Below, piece after piece: positions 43,304 through 51,905 of a DNA stretch of 64,000 nt (its first letter is position 1; the number at the start of each line of letters is the position of its first letter). The DNA is from Herbaspirillum sp. meg3 (GTDB lineage: Bacteria > Pseudomonadota > Gammaproteobacteria > Burkholderiales > Burkholderiaceae_D): NCBI RefSeq assembly GCF_002257565.1, contig NZ_CP022736.1, forward strand, positions 3,100,001 to 3,164,000, in the 5' to 3' direction. The position numbers and the translations under genes are program-made. Under the pieces are notes generated by a model, which did no database searches, was not told the DNA's origin, and was given only the letters and a program-made list of their open reading frames with translations.

Positions 43304-44017
43304 TTATGCCAGGCCACGGCGTGACAGGTACCAGTTGCTCAGCAGACTGACTATCGCGTCCAGCAGCAAGGCCAGCAAAGCGGTCGCGGCAGCGCCCAGC
43401 AGCAGTTGGCCGTGGTTGTTCAGATAGATGCCGGGGAAAATCAGGCCGCCCAGGCTTTCGCCACCGATCAGCATCGACAAAGGTGCGGTACCGACGTTGA
43501 TCACCAGCGCTGTGCGAATACCCCCGACGATGATCGGCAAAGCATTCGGCAACTCCACGCGAAACAGCACCTGATACGGCTTCATGCCGATGCCTTTCGC
43601 CGCCTCACGCATGGATGCCGGCACATTCTTCAACCCTTCAAAAGTATTGCGCACGATGGGCAGCATTGACGCCAGCCACAATGCAATGATCGTCGGCCAG
43701 TTGCCGATACCGAAGAACGCCAGTGCCAACGCCAGAACGGCAATCGATGGAATCGTGTTGCCGATGTTGAAGATCTGCATGAAATACTCGGCACGGCCTG
43801 CTACCCATGGTCTGCTGAGCAGGATGCCGGCAGGGATGCCGACGGCCATCGCCAGCAGCATCGACCACGCCACCAGCTGCAAATGCTTGCCGGTGTAGTA
43901 GATCAGATCGCTGCGGTATTGAATGATCACGTCCGTACCGATCCAATGGATCAGACCGGCGATGACGAGCACGGAAACGGCTGCGCCACCGATGACGTTG
44001 CGGAAACATCGCGTCAT
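43304..44017 (-). CDS. Osmoprotectant ABC transporter permease (first)
   Basis: This is a 237-residue permease paralogous to the one at 41700, with six or so helices and the ATPase-contact loop MREAAKGIGMKPYQVLFRVELP. It is the first gene of the four-gene set permease-binding protein-permease-ATPase. The set content matches E. coli yehZYXW, a low-affinity betaine system. ATG at 44017 has AGGGGG upstream; the longer frame to 44053 lacks this. Confidence 0.9.
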   Translation of the reverse strand: MTRCFRNVIGGAAVSVLVIAGLIHWIGTDVIIQYRSDLIYYTGKHLQLVAWSMLLAMAVGIPAGILLSRPWVAGRAEYFMQIFNIGNTIPSIAVLALALAFFGIGNWPTIIALWLASMLPIVRNTFEGLKNVPASMREAAKGIGMKPYQVLFRVELPNALPIIVGGIRTALVINVGTAPLSMLIGGESLGGLIFPGIYLNNHGQLLLGAAATALLALLLDAIVSLLSNWYLSRRGLA

Positions 44018-44391
44018 GGTTACCCCCTGTATGGCCGCCATGGTCGAGATCAATGAAATGCCGATACCGAAACCGCGACAGCGCGTTTGACTATTTTTCG
44101 TGGTTCGCTTGCCCCCACAGGGCAGATCATTTGGATGCGAACCGATGCCGCAAGAAGCGGCGATGAAATCGATGGCAGTAAAACAACATGCTGCACGATC
44201 GACAATTTATGCATCCCGGCCTGCATGGAAAATCAGCACACCGGAGAACGAGACAACCCGTGACGGGTCAGGAATTACTTAGTAGTTGAACAAGTTTTGT
44301 CGCTGGGACAGGCATCACTATACCCGAACTGCTTAATGAAGTCCAGGCATGACATTTCAAGTAGTCATAACCGTCAGATCTGTAGGCGTAA
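44018..44391. other. Upstream region of the osmoprotectant operon
   Basis: About 370 bases without a supported gene. It should hold the promoter of the transporter operon. Short ORFs are present but have no family resemblance or ribosome binding site. No clear regulatory repeat was found. Confidence 0.4.
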
Positions 44392-44417
44392 AAAAACCGG
44401 CTTTTAGGCCGGTTTTT
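44388..44417 (-). terminator. Intrinsic terminator after the DUF4197 gene
   Basis: AAAAACCGGC pairs with GCCGGTTTTT around a six-base loop, followed on the minus strand by a T run. It lies 68 bases past the DUF4197 stop codon. Confidence 0.85.
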
Positions 44418-44484
44418 ATTGTTGCAAGGTAATTTTTATCGCTAAATCAACTCCGTTCAATCCGTGCTGATCACCCTCAGCTTC

Positions 44485-45213
44485 TCACTTCAAGGCACCA
44501 AACACCTTGCCGATGATGGCGCTGCCGGCACCGACAGGGTCACGGCGAATGGCTTTTTCTTCTTCACCGATCATGTAGAACAAGCCGTCAAGCGAACGTT
44601 GTGTGACATAGCCTTCGACCGTCGACTGCTCGCCGGATACCAGACCGGTCTTGGCGACTTGTCCCATAGTAGTGTTGTACTTGGCCGAAAGACCGTTTTG
44701 ATCTGTGATCTTCTTGACGATGGGGAGGAATTTTTCACCCAGCGGCGTGGCGGTTTTCTGGCGGAAGAAATCAGTCACGGAGGTATCGCCACCGGAGAGG
44801 ATATTCTTCGCATCCGTCACCGACATCGACTTGACCGCATTGATCAGCAAAGGCTTCGCGAGAGGTACGGCAGACTCGGCGGCGCGGTTCATCGAAACCA
44901 CCAGATCATCCAGCTTCTGCCCTTGTCCGGTCATCTTCAGCAACGGCATCGCTTGCTGCAAAAGCCCCGGCAATTGAATTTTGACCTTGTCGTTGTTGAG
45001 AAAACCATTCTCGACGCCGAGCTTGGAGACGGCGACATTGGCGCCCTTCTCCAGCGCCGCTTTCAGTCCGCTGGTTGCATCCTGATTACTGATATCGGAC
45101 AGCGAGAAAGCAAACGCCAGCGTGCTGCACAAGACCAGGCTTGCCGCGATGGAAACGTGCTTAAACGGCTTGAAAGACGAATTGAAAGAGGACTTGAAAG
45201 GAATGCGAGGCAT
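44485..45213 (-). CDS. DUF4197 exported protein
   Basis: This is a 242-residue protein with signal peptide (SIAASLVLCSTLAFAF) after a Lys/Ser-rich N-terminus. The DUF4197 core is clear: DATSGLKAALEKGANVAVSKLG, KIQLPGLLQQAMPLLKMTGQG and SLDGLFYMIGEEEKAIRRDPVGAGS at the C-terminus. It is helical and probably periplasmic; no function is established for the family. Single gene with its own terminator. Confidence 0.88.
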   Translation of the reverse strand: MPRIPFKSSFNSSFKPFKHVSIAASLVLCSTLAFAFSLSDISNQDATSGLKAALEKGANVAVSKLGVENGFLNNDKVKIQLPGLLQQAMPLLKMTGQGQKLDDLVVSMNRAAESAVPLAKPLLINAVKSMSVTDAKNILSGGDTSVTDFFRQKTATPLGEKFLPIVKKITDQNGLSAKYNTTMGQVAKTGLVSGEQSTVEGYVTQRSLDGLFYMIGEEEKAIRRDPVGAGSAIIGKVFGALK

Positions 45214-45308
45214 GGAGGCTCCGTGAAAAATGACCGTGCCATCATAATACGCGCCCTGCTTGCCAGACTATCGGCGAATATCGATTTGAATGTTGATTTA
45301 TCCCTGCG

Positions 45309-46706
45309 CTACTTGCCGGCCGCTGCTTTACCGTGCGTCAGCTCGCGCCCGGCATTGTGCGGCAAGCGACGGGTCACCGGCACCGATGCGACCGAGAACA
45401 ATCCTACGACCAGGAAAGCCGGCCAGAAGTCGGCTTCGACGATGGTGGCATGACCTTGCACATGATTGGAAATCTGCAGCACCAGGCCCGCAATCGTCAC
45501 GCCCATGCCGAGCGACAATTGCTGCACCACGCTGGCAAGACTGGTCGCACGACCGGCGTCACGATTGCTGATGTCCGCATAGGCGATCGAATTGAGGCAA
45601 GTGAATTGCAGCGAAGGGAAAAAGCCACCCAGCAGCACCGACAGCAGCATCACCAGGTACGGCGTGTGCGAGGTGAACAAGCCGTAGGAAGCAATCGCGA
45701 TCCCGGCAAACACGGCATTGAACATCAGCACTGTACGGAACCCATAGCGGCGCAACACCGTCGACGCCAGCGCCTTCATGAACATGGCGCCGAATGCGGA
45801 GGCGCACGTAATCGTGCCGGCTTCAAACGGATTAAGTCCCAACCCCTCCTGCAAAGCCAGCGGCAGCAGAAAAGGTACCGCCCCCAGCCCAACGCGAAAC
45901 AAGGAACCACCCAGCACGCTGGCGCGCAGCGTCGGAATCTTCAGCAACCGCAAATCGAGCAGAGGATATTCGACACGCATCGCATGGCGGAAATAGAAGT
46001 ACAGCGCAATCGATCCCACCACGCACATGATGATCGGCCATTCTTGCGGGATCAGGTGATTGCCGATCAAAGAGAAGCCCAACATGGCTACCCCGCCGCC
46101 GCACGCGGTCAGCAAGAAACCCTTCATGTCGAGCGGCGCCGCGTCAGGCTCACGGAAGTTTTCGATATAGCGGCCGGCCAGATACAGACCGAGAATGCAC
46201 ATCGGAATGTTGATCAGGAAAATCCAGCGCCAGTGAAAATAAGTCGTGATGAAACCACCCAGCGGCGGCCCGATCACCGGCCCCAGGAGCGACGGCAAGG
46301 TGAGGTAGCTGATGGCCTTGACCAGCTCGGCCTTGGATACCGAACGGACGATGATGATACGTCCCACCGGCACCATCATCGCGCCACCGATTCCCTGCAA
46401 AAAACGCGCAGCCACGAAAGTGAACAAGGTATTGGACAAGGCACACAGGATGGAGCCCACCATAAAGGTGATCATCGCCGAACGGAAAATTGTCTTCGCA
46501 CCAACCCGGTCAGCCACCCAGCCCGAAATCGGAATGAACACGCCAAGGCTGACCACATAAGAGGTCAAGGCAAGTTTAAGGGTGATGGGGTCCTGTCCGA
46601 GGTCGCGCGCCAGCGCTGGCAAGGAAGTGGCGATGACCGTGACGTCCATGTTTTCCATGAACAGCGCGCAGCCAACAATAAGCGGAACGATAAGCGAGGG
46701 GGACAC
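45309..46706 (-). CDS. MFS drug/proton antiporter, DHA2 family
   Basis: This 465-residue protein has about 14 transmembrane segments. Motif A is GWVADRVGAKTIFRSA (loop 2-3) and motif C-like GPVIGPPLGGFI lies in helix 5; both are typical of H+ antiporters of the EmrB/QacA group. The N-terminus FMENMDVTVIATSLPALARD carries the DHA2 D1 motif. Probable drug or metabolite efflux. The start is GTG at 46706 with no clear ribosome binding site. No membrane-fusion partner is adjacent. The nearest regulator is an AraC gene upstream in the same direction. Confidence 0.88.
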   Translation of the reverse strand: MSPSLIVPLIVGCALFMENMDVTVIATSLPALARDLGQDPITLKLALTSYVVSLGVFIPISGWVADRVGAKTIFRSAMITFMVGSILCALSNTLFTFVAARFLQGIGGAMMVPVGRIIIVRSVSKAELVKAISYLTLPSLLGPVIGPPLGGFITTYFHWRWIFLINIPMCILGLYLAGRYIENFREPDAAPLDMKGFLLTACGGGVAMLGFSLIGNHLIPQEWPIIMCVVGSIALYFYFRHAMRVEYPLLDLRLLKIPTLRASVLGGSLFRVGLGAVPFLLPLALQEGLGLNPFEAGTITCASAFGAMFMKALASTVLRRYGFRTVLMFNAVFAGIAIASYGLFTSHTPYLVMLLSVLLGGFFPSLQFTCLNSIAYADISNRDAGRATSLASVVQQLSLGMGVTIAGLVLQISNHVQGHATIVEADFWPAFLVVGLFSVASVPVTRRLPHNAGRELTHGKAAAGK

Positions 46707-46918
46707 GTTGATGCGGTACGACTGGAAAGAGTTCGGGCTGTTTCGGCTGGCTTGGTTACTGCTTTACGGGCACCGGCCTCGCTTCTGACAGCCTTCTAAG
46801 GTTCGACCAGTTTACACCACTTACGCTTTCGGCGTTGCGGACAGGAAATTTTACCGACAAATCATCGACATTTTCGTTAAAACACCACACCGCCGGCAGT
46901 TGAAACATCAACGAAAAG

Positions 46919-47683
46919 TCAGCGAAAAAAACGGCTTGGCGACATGCCGAAGTGCTTCTTGAACATCGCCGCGAATGCGCTCTGACTGGTGTAGCCATGG
47001 TCGAGCGCCACGTCGATGATCTTGTCGCCGCGGGCGAGATTTTCCAAGGCAAGCAACAACCTCGCCTGCTGTCGCCAGTGACTGAAGCGCATGCCGGTTT
47101 CACGCAAGAACAAGCGGTGAAATGTACGCGTGGCGATACCCAATTCTTCCGCGTGCGCATCGATCGTCGCGGTCTCATCCGGTTGCGCCATCAACGCTTC
47201 ACAAATCCTGCGCAGACCTGCATCCACCGGCAACGGCAAGTACAACGGCAATACCGGTACCGACCGCAATTCGTGCACCAGCAGACGCAGCAAATGCCAG
47301 TCGCGTGTATCGGCATTCAACTCAGGACCGATACCGACCGCCGCCACGATCAGCTCACGCAACAACGGCGGAATATCCAGCACACAACTCTGCTGCGGCA
47401 GGTTCGGCAACTCCTGCAGGTTGACGAACACCGTGCGCATTTTGACGTCGCCGCGCATGCGCACCTGATGATCGACTTCGGGCTGCAACCAGACGCCGCG
47501 CGTCGGCGGAACAACCCAGCGTCCTGCCACCGTCTCCACGACCAGCACGCCTTCGATCGCATACAGCAACTGCGCATAGGCATGGCGATGCGGTTCAATC
47601 ACATGCCCGTGCGGATAGTCGATCGCCAGCGCAGCGGCAGGCGCGTTGGAATCGATCAGGTGATGGTAATTGGCGGTGTCCAT
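46919..47683 (-). CDS. AraC-family regulator (NimR-like)
   Basis: This 254-residue protein has an N-terminal cupin sensor domain (HGHVIEPHRHAYAQLLYAIEGVLVVET; His residues on a beta barrel). The C-terminal double HTH reads EELGIATRTFHRLFLRETGMRFSHWRQQARLLLALENLARG and VALDHGYTSQSAFAAMFKKHFGMSPSRFFR. It belongs to the group with NimR, which controls an adjacent efflux pump. It lies between an MFS pump (same strand) and an EamA exporter (divergent); either may be its target. Confidence 0.9.
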   Translation of the reverse strand: MDTANYHHLIDSNAPAAALAIDYPHGHVIEPHRHAYAQLLYAIEGVLVVETVAGRWVVPPTRGVWLQPEVDHQVRMRGDVKMRTVFVNLQELPNLPQQSCVLDIPPLLRELIVAAVGIGPELNADTRDWHLLRLLVHELRSVPVLPLYLPLPVDAGLRRICEALMAQPDETATIDAHAEELGIATRTFHRLFLRETGMRFSHWRQQARLLLALENLARGDKIIDVALDHGYTSQSAFAAMFKKHFGMSPSRFFR

Positions 47684-47892
47684 AAGGCGGCGCGAACAGA
47701 AAAAACAGAAGAAACCAGGAAATACGAACGGAAAAAGCGAACTGTCACTTTTGCGATAACCAAAGACATGTTAGCACGCGACCGACTTTTCGATTCCGCG
47801 CAAGATAGGCGCCATCTTCCGCATCCAATGCGTCCTTTTATTCCTTGATTTCCCTTATCGCCGACATACGACCAACACTAACGAGAACATTC

Positions 47893-48798
47893 ATGCCACT
47901 GACTTCCTATCTTTATCCCTTCCTCGCCATCGTACTGTGGGCAGGCAATGTGATTGTGTCGAAAATGGCAGCCTCCGCCATCTCGCCGACGGCAATCACC
48001 TTCTATCGCCTGATCCTCGTGCTGCTGTTGATGAGCCCTTTCATCCTGCGGCCGCTGTGGCGCAACCGTGCACAGATCCGCCGTCATTGGTGGCAACTCG
48101 CCCTTTCCGGCCTGCTGGCCATGGCGCTGTTCCAGAGCCTGTCTTATCGCGCTGCGGAAAGCACCACCGCCACCAACATGGCAATCGTCACCGCGCTGAT
48201 TCCTCTGTTGACGGCGCTGCTGAGCGTGATCGTACTCGGTGAAGCCATTACCATCGGCATGGCCGTGGGCGGCGTGCTGTCATTCAGCGGTTTGCTGTAT
48301 CTGGTCGGGCATGGCGACATGGGTGCCGTATTGCGCGATGGCGTGCATCTGGGTGATGCGCTGATGCTGCTGGCGGCCTTGTCCTATGCCTTGTATGGCG
48401 TGCTGCTGCGCTTATGGAAGATGAGCGTACCGGTCTGGCAAGCGGTTTACATGCAAGCCATCGCCGCCCTCGTACTGATGCTGCCGCAATTCTTGTTGCT
48501 GCCGGCCGGAACCGCTGCACTCGATGCACGCACATTGCCGTTGATCGGCTATTCAGGTATCGGCTCGTCGATCCTGCTGTCCTTCCTGTGGATCGAAGGC
48601 GTAAAAAAACTCGGGCCGAATCGCTGCAGCATCTTCATCAATCTGCTCCCGGTATTGACGGCGCTGTTCGCCATCCTGTGGCTGCATGAATCCATGCATG
48701 CCTATCACCTTATCGGTGGCGGCATCAGTCTGATCGGCGTCCTGCTTACGCAAATCGTGCAACGCCCGCTGTCCGGCTCGCGCATGGGGTATCGGTGA
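47893..48798 (+). CDS. EamA/DMT-family transporter
   Basis: This is a 301-residue inner-membrane protein of ten helices made of two EamA repeats: LYPFLAIVLWAGNVIVSKMAAS in the first and VHLGDALMLLAALSYALYGVLLR starting the second. Such carriers export amino acids or other metabolites. ATG 47893 has GAGAA 8 bases upstream and removes a non-hydrophobic extension from 47845. It is divergent from the AraC regulator. Confidence 0.88.
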   Translation: MPLTSYLYPFLAIVLWAGNVIVSKMAASAISPTAITFYRLILVLLLMSPFILRPLWRNRAQIRRHWWQLALSGLLAMALFQSLSYRAAESTTATNMAIVTALIPLLTALLSVIVLGEAITIGMAVGGVLSFSGLLYLVGHGDMGAVLRDGVHLGDALMLLAALSYALYGVLLRLWKMSVPVWQAVYMQAIAALVLMLPQFLLLPAGTAALDARTLPLIGYSGIGSSILLSFLWIEGVKKLGPNRCSIFINLLPVLTALFAILWLHESMHAYHLIGGGISLIGVLLTQIVQRPLSGSRMGYR

Positions 48799-49002
48799 TG
48801 CATCACTGATGCCGTCTTTACGTCACCTCTTTGGGTCACCTCATACGCCGCAGCATGCTTCAAACTGATGGCGCATGAGCGCGTTTGCCGGAACCATTCA
48901 CGCTTTTTCCTCCCAAAGAAACAAGACTGCGACAGACAAGCTGGGTACAATCGCCCGGCCATTCATCTGTTCGCCCCTTCAATCTCACTGCGAGGAAATT
49001 GC

Positions 49003-49452
49003 ATGAATATGAGTTCAGACGTCACCACCAGCGCAAGTCCCGGCATGCTTCCCCATGACACGCACAGCAAGACTATTGGCTACCTGCTCTGGATCTTCGG
49101 CTTTACGGGCGCGCACCGGTTTTATTACGGCAAACCGATCACCGGCACCATCTGGTTCTTTACGCTGGGCTTGCTTGGCATCGGGTGGATCATCGATCTG
49201 TTCTTGATCCCCGGAATGGATAAACAAGCCGACCAGCGCTTCAACGGCGGCAACATCAATTATTCGGTCGCGTGGCTGCTGCTGACCTTCCTCGGTTTCT
49301 TCGGGATCCATCGCATGTACATGGGAAAATGGCTCAGCGGCATCATCTGGCTCGCGACCTTTGGCGTCTTCGGTTTTGGCGTACTGTACGACTTCTGGAC
49401 GCTCAACACGCAGATCTCGGAGCGTAACCACGCTGCTGGTTCATCATCCTGA
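49003..49452 (+). CDS. Protein with two TM2 domains
   Basis: This is a 149-residue membrane protein with two tandem TM2 modules. The first is KTIGYLLWIFGFTGAHRFYYGK and TIWFFTLGLLGIGWIIDLF; the second is YSVAWLLLTFLGFFGIHRMYMGK and GIIWLATFGVFGFGVLYDFWTL. Each has the GxHRFYxGK turn and the D(L/F)F end. TM2 proteins are widespread and of unclear function. ATG 49003 is preceded by GCGAGGAAATTGC. Upstream extension to 48868 is unsupported. Confidence 0.85.
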   Translation: MNMSSDVTTSASPGMLPHDTHSKTIGYLLWIFGFTGAHRFYYGKPITGTIWFFTLGLLGIGWIIDLFLIPGMDKQADQRFNGGNINYSVAWLLLTFLGFFGIHRMYMGKWLSGIIWLATFGVFGFGVLYDFWTLNTQISERNHAAGSSS

Positions 49453-49475
49453 TTGCGCCTGATCAGTGAAGACAA

Positions 49476-50381
49476 TCATTCTTCCCTCACCCGCATAAAC
49501 ACGGCAAATCGTGGAATACCGCTATCGTTGACACCGCGATAGCGGTAGGTCACCAGACTGCCGATCGCCGGCGCATGACGCCGCTGCTCATCCGTCATGC
49601 CGCTACCAAGCTTGAAGCGTTTTCCTTCCGGTGTTTCCACCAGCAAGGCGCCCACCATTCCCTGATATTTTCCCTTGCCCGGAACATGGCCGACGACGCG
49701 CGCCTCGGTGTCGTCATATGGTTTGAATTTCAACAGATCGTCATTGCGCTCAGCACGGTACAGCGACGCACCGCGATGCAGGACAAGTCCCTCGCCGCCT
49801 TGGGCGACGATGTTTTCCATCATCGTCCGCAAGGCGTCATGCGTCGGCACCTTGATCTGGTCGACCAGCTGTACCCACGGCAGAGCTATCTTTTTCACGG
49901 TTGCACGCAGTTCCCGCAGACGTTCATCAAAGGGGCCTTTGTGGCCCGGCAAATCAAACACCATGAAACGCATCTGCCGCCACGCTGCATCGTCAGGACG
50001 TTGCTGCCGGACTGTCGATACGGCATGCGAAAACCGTCCGCGTCCGGCCCACAGCTCACCATCCATCGGTATCTTCGGCCAGGCTGCGACGAACCAATCA
50101 GGCGCATGAATCACTTCGCCGCCACGTGTCAATAACTGGTGTCCGTCCCAATAGCCGCGCACACCATCGTATTTTTCACTAACCCAATAATCCGCAAGGA
50201 CGATTCCCGGTCGATAGACATTGGCCAGCATGACGGGCGCACGCGCCGCTACGGACAGCCGGGGACAGGCAGAGAAAAATATAAAGAAGAGGAATGTAAA
50301 AACGAGGAAAGAAAACGGACGCGGAATATATCCTGAAAACCGTGCACAAGCTTGTGCACGGCGGTACTTCATGTGATGCAT
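49476..50381 (-). CDS. Exported ATP-dependent DNA ligase (LigE-like)
   Basis: This 301-residue protein has an N-terminal hydrophobic segment (about residues 22-38) followed by Ser/Ala, consistent with export. Nucleotidyltransferase motifs: motif I SEKYDGVRGYWDG (adenylated Lys70, Asp72, Arg75), motif III-like FMVFDLPG, motif IV EGLVLH, motif V DLLKFKPY. A C-terminal OB-fold ends the protein (SLVTYRYRGVNDSGIPRFAVF). Minimal periplasmic ligases of this kind occur in Gram-negative bacteria and are thought to act on incoming or biofilm DNA. AGGAG is 5 bases before the ATG. It is convergent with the TM2 gene. Confidence 0.88.
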   Translation of the reverse strand: MHHMKYRRAQACARFSGYIPRPFSFLVFTFLFFIFFSACPRLSVAARAPVMLANVYRPGIVLADYWVSEKYDGVRGYWDGHQLLTRGGEVIHAPDWFVAAWPKIPMDGELWAGRGRFSHAVSTVRQQRPDDAAWRQMRFMVFDLPGHKGPFDERLRELRATVKKIALPWVQLVDQIKVPTHDALRTMMENIVAQGGEGLVLHRGASLYRAERNDDLLKFKPYDDTEARVVGHVPGKGKYQGMVGALLVETPEGKRFKLGSGMTDEQRRHAPAIGSLVTYRYRGVNDSGIPRFAVFMRVREE

Positions 50382-50469
50382 ATGAGCTCCTGCGAGCCCT
50401 CCCTGTTGATGATGAATTGCCTATGCCGCGCGTATTCAGAATCCATCTTCAGAGTCTCTTTTTACGCTT

Positions 50470-51786
50470 TTATTGTTCGGGCTTTTCGACTTTCTCCGGC
50501 TTGAATCGTGTCACCAGGAGTTGGTTGATTCTATTACCTTCGATGTCGACAACTTCAAATTTATAGTCGGCGAACAACGCAAAATCCGTTTTCTTAGGAA
50601 TTTTTCGCAGCATGTACATAATGAAACCGGCCAATGTTTCGTATCCCATCGGATTCGGATAGTCGCTGATGGAAAGCGCATTCATCACCTCGGCCAGCGG
50701 TGTCAAACCATCCATGAGCCAGGAATGTTCGTCACGCTTGACGATTTGCTGCTCTTCCGAGGAGAGGTTCAGCAGATTGCCCATCAATACGCTGGTGACG
50801 TCGGTGATGCTGATAATGCCGACCACCAGTGCATATTCGTTGACGACAACGGCGAGGTCTTCGTCAACCGCTTTCATGCGCTCCAGCACTTCCCATAGAT
50901 TGAGGCTGTCGGGGATGGACAGCGGCACGTGGATCAGTCCCTTGTCGCGCAAGGAAAACTGCTCGCCCTTGAGCAGACGCTTGAGCACATCCTTGCTGTC
51001 GATGTAGCCGAGCACGTCGTCGATATTGTTTTCACACACAAGGAAGCGTGAATGCGGATGATCGATGATCTTCTGGCGCAGCATTTCTTCGGTATCGGTA
51101 ACGAGGAAATAGACGATGCTCTCGCGCTGCGTCATCGCCGAGGGTACGTAACGGCTTTCCAGCTCGAACACGTTTTCGATCAGGTGATGCTCCTGATGCA
51201 GCAAGGCACCCGCCTGCGCGCCGGCATCGACGATGGCATGGATTTCGTTGGGCGTGATGACGTCATGGCGCACCTGCGGCAAACCGAACATGGTGAAAAA
51301 CAGCTTCGACAGGCCATTGAACAGCCAGATCAGCGGTTTGAATACGCTCTCCAGGAACAGCATCGGGCTGACCAGCATGATCGCCGCGCGCTCAGGGGCC
51401 AGCATCGCCAGTCGCTTGGGCATCAGGTCGGCAAACAAAATGAAGAAGGATGTCACCAACAGGAAAGAAATCGAGAAACTCACCGTCTCCAGCCACGGCC
51501 CCTGATACACCGTACTCACCGCACTGACCATGTGCGGCGTCAGCGCCGGCTCGCCGATCACGCCGCCGAGAATAGCAACAGCGTTGAGGCCGATTTGGAC
51601 CACGGTGAAGAAATTGCCCGGCTGCGCCTGCAAGGCGAGTACGCGCAAGGCATTGGCGTCACCTTCCTTGGCGAGCATTTCGAGACGGATTTTGCGCGAG
51701 GCGGCGAGAGAAATTTCTGCACAAGACAAAAATGCGCTGATGACCACGAGCAAGAGGATCAGTAAAAAGCTGGCGAAAAAACTCAT
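50470..51786 (-). CDS. CorC/HlyC-family (CNNM-type) transporter
   Basis: This 438-residue protein has a DUF21/CNNM membrane domain (about 1-190, four helices, with SAFLSCAEISLAASRKIRLE and GEPAL). A tandem CBS pair (about 205-330) follows, with FLVCENNIDDVLGYIDSKDV. A CorC/HlyC C-terminal domain ends it (about 345-430: LMDGLTPLAEVMNALS, TLAGFIMYMLRKIPKK). Bacterial CNNM proteins move Mg2+ or Na+. It lies on the same strand as, and downstream of, the reductase gene, separated by a long inverted repeat. Confidence 0.88.
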   Translation of the reverse strand: MSFFASFLLILLLVVISAFLSCAEISLAASRKIRLEMLAKEGDANALRVLALQAQPGNFFTVVQIGLNAVAILGGVIGEPALTPHMVSAVSTVYQGPWLETVSFSISFLLVTSFFILFADLMPKRLAMLAPERAAIMLVSPMLFLESVFKPLIWLFNGLSKLFFTMFGLPQVRHDVITPNEIHAIVDAGAQAGALLHQEHHLIENVFELESRYVPSAMTQRESIVYFLVTDTEEMLRQKIIDHPHSRFLVCENNIDDVLGYIDSKDVLKRLLKGEQFSLRDKGLIHVPLSIPDSLNLWEVLERMKAVDEDLAVVVNEYALVVGIISITDVTSVLMGNLLNLSSEEQQIVKRDEHSWLMDGLTPLAEVMNALSISDYPNPMGYETLAGFIMYMLRKIPKKTDFALFADYKFEVVDIEGNRINQLLVTRFKPEKVEKPEQ

Positions 51787-51857
51787 TTTTCTTATCTCTT
51801 GAAGTCACTATGTCCCTATTCTCTCCTGTCGGAGCTGAAAAGTACAATCCGCGGCCC

Positions 51858-51905
51858 AGAGTCGTGAACAAAGCGCTTAGCCAGCGGCGCTTTGTTCACG
51901 ACTCT
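51858..51905. repeat. Perfect 19-bp inverted repeat between corC-like and reductase genes
   Basis: Arms 51858-51876 and 51887-51905 are exact reverse complements around a ten-base loop. It starts at the last base of the reductase stop codon. No T tract follows on the minus strand, so it is not a standard terminator. Confidence 0.85.

Noticed and set aside
45333..46799. 488-residue plus-strand frame
   Set aside because: Arg/Gln/His-rich shadow opposite the MFS transporter.
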